NCBI RefSeq assembly: GCF_031453615.1
Contig: NZ_JAVIZT010000001.1
Span: 2,480,001-2,544,000, forward strand
Length of the DNA: 64,000 bases
Reading direction: 5' to 3'
From: Microbacterium sp. SORGH_AS_0428
GTDB taxonomy: Bacteria; Actinomycetota; Actinomycetes; Actinomycetales; Microbacteriaceae
A program made the position numbers and the translations under genes. The notes beneath the pieces were generated by a model, which worked only from the letters and a program-made list of their open reading frames with translations, did not search any database and was not told where the DNA came from. Shown here in pieces: positions 9,314 to 17,425 of this stretch. Each line of letters opens with the position of its first letter. The first letter of the stretch is position 1.

Positions 9314-12300
9314 ATGCGATACATCGAGCCTGCGGGGTCCGACAGCGGGCGCCTGGTGTGGAGCGCGAGCGACCTCAAGGCCGCCGCGGAGTGCGAGTTC
9401 GCGTGGCTGCGCCAGCTCGACGCGCGGCTGGGCCGCATCCCCGCGGTCGTCGAGCCCGAAGACGTCATGCTCGAGCGGGCGGCCAGGCTCGGCACGCGGC
9501 ATGAGTTGGCCGTGCTGCAGCGCTATCGCGACGAGTTCGGCGACGCGGTCGTCGAGATCCCCGACACCCGCTCGGGCGATGAGGCGGCGATGTCGGATGC
9601 GGTCGCCGCGACCGTCGCCGCTCTCGCCGACCCGCGTGCTCACGTCGTCTACCAGGCGGCGTTCCGCACCGATGAGTTCGTGGGCTTCGCCGACTTCCTG
9701 GTGCGCGCAGACGACGGCGCGTGGATCGTGCAGGACACCAAACTGGCCCGCCACGCGCGCGTGACCGCCTTGATGCAGCTTGCGGCATATGTCGATCAGC
9801 TCGACGCGGCGAGGGTTCCCCGTGCCGACCGTGTGGAGCTGCTGCTGGGCGACGGCTCGGTCAGCACCCATCGGGTGCGCGATCTCCTGCCGGTGTACCG
9901 GCAGCGTCGCGCACGCCTGCGTGCGCTCATCGCCGACCGCGATCTGGCCGCCGGTGCCGCCGGCGAGCCGATCGTGTGGGCAGACGGCCGCGGAGCGCTG
10001 CGTGTCGTGGCGTGCGGGCGTTGCGCGACGTGCGTGACGGAGGTGGCCGCGCATCGCGACCTGCTGCTCGTCGCCGGTATGCGCCCCGTGCAGCGTGAGC
10101 GTCTGCGCTCCGCCGGCATCACGACGATCGATCAGCTGGCGGCGGCAGCGGGGGCGCCCGAGCGCATGAGCGACGACGTCTTCGCGTCGCTGCGGACGCA
10201 GGCCCGTCTCCAGCTGGAGAGTCCCGCGGGCGTGCCCGGACCCGACGGAACGGTGCCCGCCGACGCCGTGCCGCGCTACGAGGTCGTGCTGCCGCAGGCG
10301 CTCGCCGCCCTGCCACGACGCGACGCGGGCGATCTCTTCTTCGATTTCGAGGGAGACCCGCTGTACACCGAGGGGGCCGGCGACTGGGGGATCGACTATC
10401 TCTTCGGGTGGATCGACCCCGAGCAGCAGTACACGGCGCTGTGGGCGCACTCGTTCCCCGACGAGAAGGCGGCGCTCGAGACGTTCATCGACTTCGTCGA
10501 TCTGCGTCGGCGCGCGCATCCGGGCATGCACATCTACCACTACGCGCCCTACGAGCCGACACACCTGCTGGCGATGGCCGCGCGTCACGGCACCCGCGAG
10601 GCAGAGGTCGACCGTCTGCTGCGCGACGGCGTCTTCGTCGACCTGTATCCGATCGTCCGCCGGGCGCTGCGGGTCGGGTCCCGGTCGTACTCCATCAAGA
10701 AGCTCGAGCCGCTGTACATGGGGGCCCAGCGCCGTACGAGCGATGTGCAGCGCGGCGACGACTCGATCGTGCGCTACGTCGAGGCGCGTGCGCTGCTCGA
10801 GGCGGGGCAGGGTGCCGAGGCTCAGCTCGTGCTCGATGATCTGGCCGAGTACAACCGCGATGACTGTGTCTCGACCCTCCGCCTGCGCGACTGGCTCGTC
10901 GACCGCGCGCGCGAGGCGCAGCTCTTCCCGTCCGCGGATCCCGTCGTCGGCGAGGACGTCTACGAGCCGTCGTTCCGTTCCGTCGCGCTCCAGCGCCGCG
11001 CGGCCGTCACCGACGACGAGGCGGACGCGGCGGCTCTGCGTCTCGGGGCTGCGGCGATCGACTACTACCCGCGTGAGGCGAAGACCTTCTGGGCCTCGCA
11101 CTTCCTCCGGCTCCGCGAGCCGGTGTCGCTGTGGGAGGACACCCGCGACGTCGTCGTGCTCGACGGCGCGCGCACGCGTGTCGTCGACGACTGGCAGCCG
11201 GGTCAGGGGCGCCAGCGCGCCCTGCGACGCCGCCTCGAGCTTCGGGGGGAGCCCGCACCGGGCACGCGGCTGAGCGTCGGCACTCAGCCCTTCCTCGTGT
11301 ATGCCACGCCGGCGCCGTTCGGCGAAGCATCCCCGCGATGGATCCACGCGGCGCGCGCGGTGCGCATCGTCGAGGCGCTCGATGACGGTGCCGTCGTAGA
11401 AGAGCTCGCCGCCGACGGCGAGACCTGGCCGGATCTGCCGATCGCCCTCGCGCCCGCAGCTCCGCCCGCGGCCGGCAACCAGCAGGCAGCGATCGACGCG
11501 TGGGCGGACGCGCTGATCGACGCCGATCCGCACTTCCCGCTCGACGCGGCCACCGACATCCTGCGTCGCGTCGCGCCGCGCACCACGACGGACGCTCTGA
11601 CACCCTCTGCCGGCGACGACGTCGCGGCCATCGTCCGCAGCGTCGTCGACCTCGATGACAGCTATCTCGCCGTCCAGGGCCCTCCCGGCACGGGCAAGAC
11701 CTACGTGGGCTCCCACGTGGTCGCGCGCCTCGTGGCCGAGCGTGGCTTCCGGGTGGGTGTCGTCGCGCAGTCGCACGCCGTCGTCGAGCACATGCTGGAT
11801 CGGATCGTGGCTGCGGGCCTGGCGTCGACGCTCGTCGGCAAGGCGCTCAAAGACCCGAGCCAGGCGGATGCCGTGTCGTTCACCGTGTTCGAGAAGAACG
11901 CTCTCGCGGCGTTCACCGAGGACCGGCCCGGCGGTTTCGTCGTCGGTGGAACCGCGTGGGACTTCAGCCACGCCGGCCGCGTTCCCCGTCGCAGCCTCGA
12001 TCTGCTCGTGATCGACGAAGCGGGACAGTTCTCTCTCGCATCGACGATCGCCGTGTCCCGGGCCGCTCGCCGCCTGCTGCTGCTGGGCGATCCCCAGCAG
12101 CTGCCGCAGGTCAGCCAGGGCACGCATCCCGAACCCGTCGACGAGTCGGCGCTGGGGTGGGTCATGGACGGCGCCGCGGTGCTGCCCCCATCCCACGGCT
12201 ACTTCCTCTCACACACCTGGCGGATGCATCCCGCGCTCGCGAGCGCCGTGTCGGAGCTCTCCTACGACGGTGAACTCGCCTCCGCGCCCGTGACGGCCAC

Positions 12301-12868
12301 TCGCCGGCTGGACGGCGTCCAGCCGGGCGTGCACCCGGTCCCGGTGGTGCACGCGGGCAACGCCGTCGCCTCACCCGAGGAGGCGGCGGAAGTGGTGTGC
12401 ATCGTCCGCGACACGATCGGCCGCACGTGGACAAGCCGGGATGACGGCGAGGCGCTCGCACGGCCGCTCACCGCCGCGGACGTCATCGTCGTGACGCCCT
12501 ACAACGGCCAGCAGGTCGAGGTGGAGAACGCGCTGGAGGCGGCGGGTCTCACCGGCATCCGGGTGGGCACGGTGGACAAGTTCCAGGGTCAGGAGGCAGT
12601 CGTCGCGATCGTGTCGCTGGCCGCGTCGTCGGGTCGCGAGGCTCCGCGCGGACTGGAGTTCCTGCTGCTGCAGAACCGGCTGAACGTGGCCGTCTCTCGC
12701 GCGCAGTTCGCCGCGTACGTCGTCTTCTCGCCCGACCTGCTCGACGACCTGCCGCGCACCCCCGAGGGGGTGGCGCGGCTGAGTGCGTTCGCGCGACTGG
12801 TCGGCGAGGACGAGCCGTCACCGGCCACGGCGACACGGATGCGAAGCGGTCACCCGGGAGAGGTATGA
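9314..12868 (+). CDS. RecB-like nuclease, DEDD exonuclease and SF1 helicase in one chain (TM0106-type)
   Basis: A 1184-aa DNA-processing protein. Near residues 120-142, GFADFLV and QDTK resemble the D...DxK core of RecB-family nucleases. Residues about 342-515 carry FFDFEGDP, then YHYAPYE and YNRDDC, the spaced acids of a DEDD/RNase H-like exonuclease. The C-terminal half is a Dna2/Upf1-like SF1 helicase with GPPGTGKT (about 790), VIDEAGQ (about 901), KFQGQE and NVAVSRAQ (about 1124). ATG 9314 is preferred over ATG 9296 because AAGGGAG lies just before it and TAGGGT (9288-9293) would start transcription near 9300. It stands alone; its role in repair or RNA-primer processing is inference. Confidence 0.85.
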   Translation: MRYIEPAGSDSGRLVWSASDLKAAAECEFAWLRQLDARLGRIPAVVEPEDVMLERAARLGTRHELAVLQRYRDEFGDAVVEIPDTRSGDEAAMSDAVAATVAALADPRAHVVYQAAFRTDEFVGFADFLVRADDGAWIVQDTKLARHARVTALMQLAAYVDQLDAARVPRADRVELLLGDGSVSTHRVRDLLPVYRQRRARLRALIADRDLAAGAAGEPIVWADGRGALRVVACGRCATCVTEVAAHRDLLLVAGMRPVQRERLRSAGITTIDQLAAAAGAPERMSDDVFASLRTQARLQLESPAGVPGPDGTVPADAVPRYEVVLPQALAALPRRDAGDLFFDFEGDPLYTEGAGDWGIDYLFGWIDPEQQYTALWAHSFPDEKAALETFIDFVDLRRRAHPGMHIYHYAPYEPTHLLAMAARHGTREAEVDRLLRDGVFVDLYPIVRRALRVGSRSYSIKKLEPLYMGAQRRTSDVQRGDDSIVRYVEARALLEAGQGAEAQLVLDDLAEYNRDDCVSTLRLRDWLVDRAREAQLFPSADPVVGEDVYEPSFRSVALQRRAAVTDDEADAAALRLGAAAIDYYPREAKTFWASHFLRLREPVSLWEDTRDVVVLDGARTRVVDDWQPGQGRQRALRRRLELRGEPAPGTRLSVGTQPFLVYATPAPFGEASPRWIHAARAVRIVEALDDGAVVEELAADGETWPDLPIALAPAAPPAAGNQQAAIDAWADALIDADPHFPLDAATDILRRVAPRTTTDALTPSAGDDVAAIVRSVVDLDDSYLAVQGPPGTGKTYVGSHVVARLVAERGFRVGVVAQSHAVVEHMLDRIVAAGLASTLVGKALKDPSQADAVSFTVFEKNALAAFTEDRPGGFVVGGTAWDFSHAGRVPRRSLDLLVIDEAGQFSLASTIAVSRAARRLLLLGDPQQLPQVSQGTHPEPVDESALGWVMDGAAVLPPSHGYFLSHTWRMHPALASAVSELSYDGELASAPVTATRRLDGVQPGVHPVPVVHAGNAVASPEEAAEVVCIVRDTIGRTWTSRDDGEALARPLTAADVIVVTPYNGQQVEVENALEAAGLTGIRVGTVDKFQGQEAVVAIVSLAASSGREAPRGLEFLLLQNRLNVAVSRAQFAAYVVFSPDLLDDLPRTPEGVARLSAFARLVGEDEPSPATATRMRSGHPGEV

Positions 12869-12869
12869 T
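12864..12869 (+). promoter_or_regulatory. -10 element of the corA leader transcript
   Basis: TATGAT overlaps the stop codon of the nuclease/helicase gene and would start an RNA near 12876, more than 200 bases before corA. Confidence 0.5.
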
Positions 12870-12875
12870 CGCCCG

Positions 12876-13090
12876 GGCCCGCTGAGCGGGCGGAGCGCGG
12901 GCACGTCCCGCGCGGAGATCTCACCCGAGAAGACCGAGAGGCGGTGATGGCCATGGCCGGCGATAGTTCGTGCGCCACGGCGCACACCGCCGCATCCCTC
13001 CGGTAGCGACGGGATCCGGTGGCCGCGCCCTGGCGAGAGCGCAACCACATCCCCTGGCGCCGTGTCGCGCCCGCAACATCGGAGAATCTC
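12876..13090 (+). ncRNA. Long structured leader of corA, candidate riboswitch or attenuator
   Basis: The roughly 215-base untranslated leader contains a run of strong hairpins. GCCCGC/GCGGGC (12877-12882 with 12886-12891) and GCGCGGG/CCCGCGC (12895-12901 with 12907-12913) come first. GGCGGTG/CACCGCC (12940-12946 with 12985-12991) then encloses TGCGCC/GGCGCA (12971-12976 with 12979-12984). A GGAG lies seven bases before the ATG. Magnesium transporters are often under RNA control in bacteria, but I could not fit the M-box consensus, so the identity is open. Confidence 0.45.
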
Positions 13091-14092
13091 ATGACCCTGA
13101 TCGACAACGCCATCTACGTCCAGGGGCACCGCGTGGAGACCCCGCGCAGCCTCGACGAGACCTACGAACTGCTCGACGCCCACGACGGCTTCGCCTGGAT
13201 CGGGATGTATCGGCCCGGCCCCGCCGAACTCGCCAGCGTCGCGGGTGAGTTCGGCCTGCACCCTCTGGCGGTCGAAGACGCGCTGCAGGGCCATCAGCGT
13301 TCCAAGGTGGAGCGGTACGGCGACACCCTGTTCGTCGTCCTGCGTCCCGCGCACTACGACGACGAGCTCGAGCACGTCGAGTTCGGCGAGCTGCACCTGT
13401 TCGTGGGCCCCCGTTTCGTGGTGACCATCCGCCACGCCGAGTCTCCGAACCTCGCGGCCGTCCGGCAGCGGCTCGAACGCCAGCCGGAGCTGCTGGAGCT
13501 GGGGCCGGAGGCCGTGCTCTACGCGATCCTCGACCGTGTCGTCGACGAGTACGAGCCGGTCGTAGCCGGTATCGAGAACGACATCGACGAGATCGAGGAT
13601 CAGCTCTTCGGCGACAGCGACGACGATGCGCTCTCGCGCCGCATCTACGAGCTGTTCGGTGAGGTCATCAGCTTCGGGCGTGCGGTGCAGCCGATGTCGG
13701 GGATGCTGGAATGGCTGCGCCGCGGCTACGAGAAGTACGACGTCGACCTCGAAGTGCAGCGCAACCTTCGCGACGTGCTCGACCACGTCATCCGCATCGC
13801 GGATCGCATCGAGGGGTTCCGTGCGCTGCTGGACAAGGCGCTGACGGTGCACTCCGCGCTCGTCGCGCGCCGTCAGACCGAGGCGAGCCTCGCGCAGAAC
13901 GACGAGATCAAGAAGATCTCGTCGTGGGCGGCGATCATCTTCGCGCCGGGGCTCATCGCGGGCATCTACGGGATGAACTTCGAGAACATGCCCGAACTTC
14001 ACTGGGAATACGGCTACCCGCTCGCCGTCGGCGGCATGGGGGTGTTCGCCGTCGCCCTGTGGGTGATCTTCCGCAAGAAGAAGTGGCTCTGA
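13091..14092 (+). CDS. corA: CorA-family magnesium/cobalt transporter
   Basis: Pentameric divalent-cation channel of the cytoplasmic membrane, 333 aa. It has a long cytoplasmic N-terminal domain, then a long amphipathic helix and two C-terminal membrane helices. YGMNF near residue 293 is the family pore signature between the helices, followed by the acidic loop ENMPELHWEYGYP and a second helix ending FRKKKWL. ATG 13091 is chosen over the in-frame GTG 13019 because it has an SD and the family N-terminus begins there. It is preceded by a long structured leader. Confidence 0.92.
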   Translation: MTLIDNAIYVQGHRVETPRSLDETYELLDAHDGFAWIGMYRPGPAELASVAGEFGLHPLAVEDALQGHQRSKVERYGDTLFVVLRPAHYDDELEHVEFGELHLFVGPRFVVTIRHAESPNLAAVRQRLERQPELLELGPEAVLYAILDRVVDEYEPVVAGIENDIDEIEDQLFGDSDDDALSRRIYELFGEVISFGRAVQPMSGMLEWLRRGYEKYDVDLEVQRNLRDVLDHVIRIADRIEGFRALLDKALTVHSALVARRQTEASLAQNDEIKKISSWAAIIFAPGLIAGIYGMNFENMPELHWEYGYPLAVGGMGVFAVALWVIFRKKKWL

Positions 14093-14099
14093 GCTCTTC

Positions 14100-14732
14100 T
14101 CAGACCGTGCCGTAGAGGCGGTCGCCCGCGTCACCGAGGCCGGGCACGATGTAGCCCTTCTCGTTGAGGCGCTCATCGAGCGCACCGAGAACGAGGGTCA
14201 CATCGCGGTCGCCGACGAGTTCCTCGATCTTCGCGACGCCCTCGGGTGCACCGAGGATGCAGATCGCGGTGACGTCCTGTGCTCCGCGGGCGAAGAGGAA
14301 GTCGATCGCCGCGCCCAGCGATCCGCCGGTGGCCAGCATCGGGTCGAGCACGAAGCACTGGCGGTCGCTGAGGTCGTCGGGCAGGCGCTCCGCGTAGGTG
14401 TACGGCTGCAGGGTCTCCTCGTTGCGCGCCATGCCGAGGAAGCCGATCTCGGCCGTGGGCAGGAGCTTCACCATGCCGTCGAGCATGCCGAGGCCCGCGC
14501 GCAGGATCGGCACGACCAGCGGGCGCGGCTCGGAGATCCGCACGCCCGTCGTCGAGGTCACCGGCGTCTCGATCTCGAGCTCCTCGACCCGGACGTTGCG
14601 CGTCGCCTCGTAGGCGAGGAGCGTCAGCAGCTCCTCCGTCAGCTGACGGAACACCGGGGAGGGGGTGTTCTTGTCGCGCAGCACCGTGAGCTTGTGCGTG
14701 ATGAGCGGGTGGTCGGCGACGTGCAGGCGCAT
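14100..14732 (-). CDS. upp: Uracil phosphoribosyltransferase
   Basis: Pyrimidine salvage enzyme converting uracil and PRPP to UMP; 210 aa, the family's normal length. The N-terminus [20 protein letters not shown], the PRPP loop [16 protein letters not shown] and the C-terminal uracil-binding [17 protein letters not shown] are all intact. It faces corA tail to tail with a seven-base gap and diverges from tadA across 50 bp holding two opposed leaderless promoters. Confidence 0.97.
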   Translation of the reverse strand: MRLHVADHPLITHKLTVLRDKNTPSPVFRQLTEELLTLLAYEATRNVRVEELEIETPVTSTTGVRISEPRPLVVPILRAGLGMLDGMVKLLPTAEIGFLGMARNEETLQPYTYAERLPDDLSDRQCFVLDPMLATGGSLGAAIDFLFARGAQDVTAICILGAPEGVAKIEELVGDRDVTLVLGALDERLNEKGYIVPGLGDAGDRLYGTV

Positions 14733-14744
14733 GGGTCCAGATTA
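14733..14744 (-). promoter_or_regulatory. Leaderless promoter of upp
   Basis: On the minus strand TAATCT is followed by six bases and then ATG 14732. Confidence 0.6.
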
Positions 14745-14770
14745 CGTCACGCGGATGCGGGCCGCGGAGC

Positions 14771-14782
14771 TAGTCTGGCCGG
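14771..14782 (+). promoter_or_regulatory. Leaderless promoter of tadA
   Basis: TAGTCT is followed by six bases and then GTG 14783; no SD is present. Confidence 0.6.
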
Positions 14783-15250
14783 GTGAATCTGCCCACCCGA
14801 CCCGCGGACGACGCTGCCATGGCGCGTGCGCTGGAGCTGGCGCGGCACGCCTCGGCGGACGGCGACGTCCCCGTCGGAGCGGTCGTGCTCGATGCCGAGG
14901 GGCGAACGATCGCCGAGGGGCGTAACGAGCGCGAGCTCACGGGGGACCCCACCGCCCACGCCGAAGTCGTCGCCCTGCGCCGGGCGGCAGCATCCACCGG
15001 GTCCTGGAACCTCAGCGGCTGCACGCTCGTGGTCACGCTCGAGCCCTGCGTCATGTGCGCGGGCGCGATCCTGCAGGCGCGCGTCGACCGCGTCGTCTTC
15101 GGCGCGTGGGACGACAAGGCGGGCGCTGCGGGATCCATGTACGACCTCCTGCGCGATCGCCGCCTGCCCTATCGCGTCGAGGTCATCGGCGGAGTCGCGG
15201 AGCGGGCCGCATCCGCGCAGCTCCAGGAGTTCTTCACAACCCGGCGCTGA
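14783..15250 (+). CDS. tadA: tRNA adenosine(34) deaminase TadA
   Basis: Zinc enzyme converting A34 of tRNA-Arg(ACG) to inosine; 155 aa. HAEV (zinc-binding His and catalytic Glu) is followed by PCVMC (two zinc-binding Cys) at the usual spacing, and the C-terminus FGAWDDKAGAAGS matches TadA rather than cytosine or dCMP deaminases. GTG 14783 is supported by the leaderless -10. In many bacteria this gene neighbours the 4.5S RNA; here the following gap does not contain one. Confidence 0.95.
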   Translation: MNLPTRPADDAAMARALELARHASADGDVPVGAVVLDAEGRTIAEGRNERELTGDPTAHAEVVALRRAAASTGSWNLSGCTLVVTLEPCVMCAGAILQARVDRVVFGAWDDKAGAAGSMYDLLRDRRLPYRVEVIGGVAERAASAQLQEFFTTRR

Positions 15251-15274
15251 CGCGATCGCGCAGCGCGCTACGCT
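15247..15274 (+). promoter_or_regulatory. Candidate promoter for a short RNA downstream of tadA
   Basis: CTGACG (15247-15252) and TACGCT (15269-15274) are separated by 16 bases, close to a sigma-70 spacing. Transcription would begin near 15281. Confidence 0.4.
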
Positions 15275-15280
15275 CGAGTG

Positions 15281-15372
15281 GCCTCGTCGCAGAGGCACGG
15301 GTACGGGGTTGTTACCGCAAGGGCAAGACCTGGAGACCGACGATACGCATCGTCGTGCTCCGGGTCTTTTTT
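15281..15372 (+). ncRNA. Putative short leader RNA ending in a strong intrinsic terminator
   Basis: About 90 bases between a candidate promoter and a terminator, immediately upstream of the esterase gene. It includes a GGTA/TACC helix (near 15298-15315) before the terminator stem. No other TANNNT is visible between the terminator and the esterase, so readthrough may control that gene. No known riboswitch consensus was recognised. Confidence 0.35.
15325..15372 (+). terminator. Intrinsic terminator with a two-part stem and T6 tail
   Basis: AAGACCTGGAG (15325-15335) pairs with CTCCGGGTCTT (15358-15368) over 11 bp with one G-T pair. Inside it GACGAT/ATCGTC forms a second 6-bp helix with loop ACGC, and six T follow from 15367. 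This is unusually strong for such a GC-rich genome. Confidence 0.85.
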
Positions 15373-15416
15373 GTTGTCACCCCGGCCTCCGTCATCACTG
15401 AAGAGAGGGAGACTCC

Positions 15417-16433
15417 ATGACTGAGTACCGCACGTTCCTGCGTCGCGGCGTCGCGTTGACCGTCGTGGCACTGGCCGCGCTCGCCGCCGCCGGCTGCGCG
15501 GCCGACGCCCAGTCCGACGCCGTGCAGACCCCGTCGGCTGCCTGTTCGCCGGCGTGGGAGCCCGGCCGCACCGACGTCGACTACACGTTCGAGGGCGCTG
15601 AGCGCCACGTCTCGGTGTTCATGCCGGAGGGGGCGGACCCGTCCGCGGCGGTGTTCGCGCTGCACGGGTCGAACAACAACGTCGATCTGATCCTGGGCGT
15701 CAGCGAGCTGGAACAGACCGCGGACGAGGAGGGCTTCGTCCTCGTCGTGCCACAGGGGTCGGTGCCGGGCAACGCCGATGGCCTCTGGGCGTGGAACGTG
15801 CCGGGCGTGGTGACGACGGCCGAGGTAGGTGCGCCGACCGCGAGCGCCGACGACGTGAGCTTCCTCGCCGATCTGGTCGACCGGGTGAAGACGGAGGGAT
15901 GCGTGGACGCCGTGTTCGCGACGGGCTACTCGGGCGGTGGTCGCATGATCTCGGCGATCGCATGCGAACGGCCGGGCCTGTTCGACGCGATCGCTCCCGT
16001 CGATGGGCTGCGCGCCGGAGTGCCGATGCCGCAGAGCGATGGCAGCTGGGTGCCGGATCCCGCGACGTGCGATCCCGCCGAGGGCACTCCGGTGCTGGGC
16101 TTCGCCGGCACTGCCGACCCCATCAACCCCTATGACGGCGGCGGTGCGGGCTATTGGCAGTACAGCGTGCCGACAGCTGTCGAACGGTGGGCTGCGATCG
16201 ATGGATGTGGCGAGCCGAGAGTCGATTCACCCGCCGCGGGGGTGAGCGTCACGACCTACACCGAGTGCGTGGACGGGCCCGTGGTGTCGTATGTGGTCGA
16301 TGGCATGGGACACACCTGGCCCGGTCGCGCGCTCGAGACGCAGGCGGGCTACGCGTCGGTGCTCGGTGCGACCACCGACCTCGTCGACGCGAACGCGATC
16401 ATGTGGGACTTCTTCTCTGCGCAGCTGAGCTGA
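15417..16433 (+). CDS. Secreted lipoprotein esterase, PHB depolymerase/feruloyl esterase (LpqC-like) family
   Basis: Alpha/beta hydrolase of 338 aa anchored outside the cell as a lipoprotein: the signal peptide RRGVALTVVALAALAAAGC ends in a lipobox with Cys near residue 26. FALHGSNNN forms the oxyanion region, GYSGGGRM carries the nucleophile Ser, and DGMGHTWPG carries the catalytic His with the family Trp-Pro-Gly. It probably cleaves ester bonds in polyesters or plant phenolic esters. GGGAG precedes the ATG. Expression may depend on readthrough of the terminator 45 bases upstream. Confidence 0.8.
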   Translation: MTEYRTFLRRGVALTVVALAALAAAGCAADAQSDAVQTPSAACSPAWEPGRTDVDYTFEGAERHVSVFMPEGADPSAAVFALHGSNNNVDLILGVSELEQTADEEGFVLVVPQGSVPGNADGLWAWNVPGVVTTAEVGAPTASADDVSFLADLVDRVKTEGCVDAVFATGYSGGGRMISAIACERPGLFDAIAPVDGLRAGVPMPQSDGSWVPDPATCDPAEGTPVLGFAGTADPINPYDGGGAGYWQYSVPTAVERWAAIDGCGEPRVDSPAAGVSVTTYTECVDGPVVSYVVDGMGHTWPGRALETQAGYASVLGATTDLVDANAIMWDFFSAQLS

Positions 16434-16469
16434 GCCGGATGAGGGTGGCGACCCGCGCGGCCGCCACCC

Positions 16470-17399
16470 TCATCGAGGCAGCAGCGGCAGCGTCTCGGAA
16501 CCCAGCAGATCGAGGTGCGCGAGGTCGCGCATGTCCATGAGCTGGAAGTAGACGCGATCGGCGCCCAGCGCACGCAGTCGCTCGACCCGGCCGAGCACGG
16601 CGGCCGGATCGCCGATGATGTTCGCTCCGTTGTCGAAGCTCGTCGCATCCGTCCCGATCGCGGCAGCGCGTCGTTCGCGTTCGGCGGCGGTGCGCCCGAC
16701 GATGGTGGGCAGTGCGACCGAGAGCTTGAGGCTCGCGGGGTCGCGCCCGATGCTCTCGCAGGCGGCGCGCACCGTGCGGAACTTCTCCGCGATCACCTCG
16801 TCCGTCGCGAACCCGATGTTGAACTCGCTCGCGTAGCGCGCCGCGATGGCGGGCGTCCGCCGCGGTCCGCCGCCGCCCACGATGACCGGCACGCGCTCCT
16901 GCGCCGGCTTCGGAAGCGCGGGGCTCTCGTCGAGCCGGTAGTGCTCGCCGTCGAAGGAGAACGTCTCGCCGACGGGGGTCTGCCACATCCCGGTGAGGAT
17001 CTCGAGCTGCTCCTCCAGCAGCCCGAACCGCTTCTCGGGAAACGGAATGCCGTACGCGGCATGTTCCTCGGCGAACCAGCCGGTGCCGAGGCCCAGCTCC
17101 ACCCGACCGTCACTCATGTCGTCGACCTGCGCGACCTGGACGGCGAGCACGCCCGGCACGCGGTAGGTGACCGAGGAGACGAGCGTGCCGAGGCGGATGC
17201 GGGAGGTCTCCCGCGCGAGGCCCGCGAGGGTCGTCCAGGCGTCCGTCGGCCCGGGCAGCGGATCGCCGGGGGCCATCCGCATGTAGTGGTCGGAGCGGAA
17301 GAACCCGTCGAAGCCGAGCTCCTCCGCGCGCTGCGCGAAGGCCAGCTGGTCCCGGTAGCCGAATCCCTCTTGCGGTTCCGTGAAGACGCAGTACTCCAT
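16470..17399 (-). CDS. LLM-class flavin/F420-dependent oxidoreductase
   Basis: Luciferase-like (beta/alpha)8 oxidoreductase, 309 aa. It begins MEYCVFTEPQEGFGYRDQ, then GFDGFFRSDHYMRM, RIRLGTLVSSVTYRVPGVLA and VELGLGTGWFAEEH, all standard for the F420-dependent branch; IVGGGGPRRT is the cofactor phosphate-binding stretch. The substrate is unknown. ATG 17399 is supported by CAGACT six bases upstream; longer forms run through the neighbouring hydrolase. Confidence 0.85.
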   Translation of the reverse strand: MEYCVFTEPQEGFGYRDQLAFAQRAEELGFDGFFRSDHYMRMAPGDPLPGPTDAWTTLAGLARETSRIRLGTLVSSVTYRVPGVLAVQVAQVDDMSDGRVELGLGTGWFAEEHAAYGIPFPEKRFGLLEEQLEILTGMWQTPVGETFSFDGEHYRLDESPALPKPAQERVPVIVGGGGPRRTPAIAARYASEFNIGFATDEVIAEKFRTVRAACESIGRDPASLKLSVALPTIVGRTAAERERRAAAIGTDATSFDNGANIIGDPAAVLGRVERLRALGADRVYFQLMDMRDLAHLDLLGSETLPLLPR

Positions 17400-17411
17400 G
17401 GGGTCAGTCTG
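17400..17411 (-). promoter_or_regulatory. Leaderless promoter of the LLM oxidoreductase
   Basis: On the minus strand CAGACT is followed by GACCCC and then ATG 17399, the same six-base layout as ccsB (TAGACT, GACCCC, ATG). Confidence 0.5.
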
Positions 17412-17425
17412 CCCCCTCGCGGCGC

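Noticed and set aside
7156..9495. Longer nadE start at 9495
   Set aside because: The extension overlaps the upstream promoter and the nuclease gene start; the family N-terminus and the -10 fit GTG 9213.
9287..12196. 969-residue open frame on the minus strand
   Set aside because: It is the complement of the nuclease/helicase gene, is Arg/Gly/His/Asp-rich with no family motif, and results from high GC.
12876..13090. M-box magnesium riboswitch
   Set aside because: The position and target fit, but the GGTGAGGCTCCT core could not be found; listed only as an unidentified structured leader.
15251..15372. 4.5S (SRP) RNA after tadA
   Set aside because: ffs often neighbours tadA, but the conserved GGAAGGAAGCAGC domain is absent.
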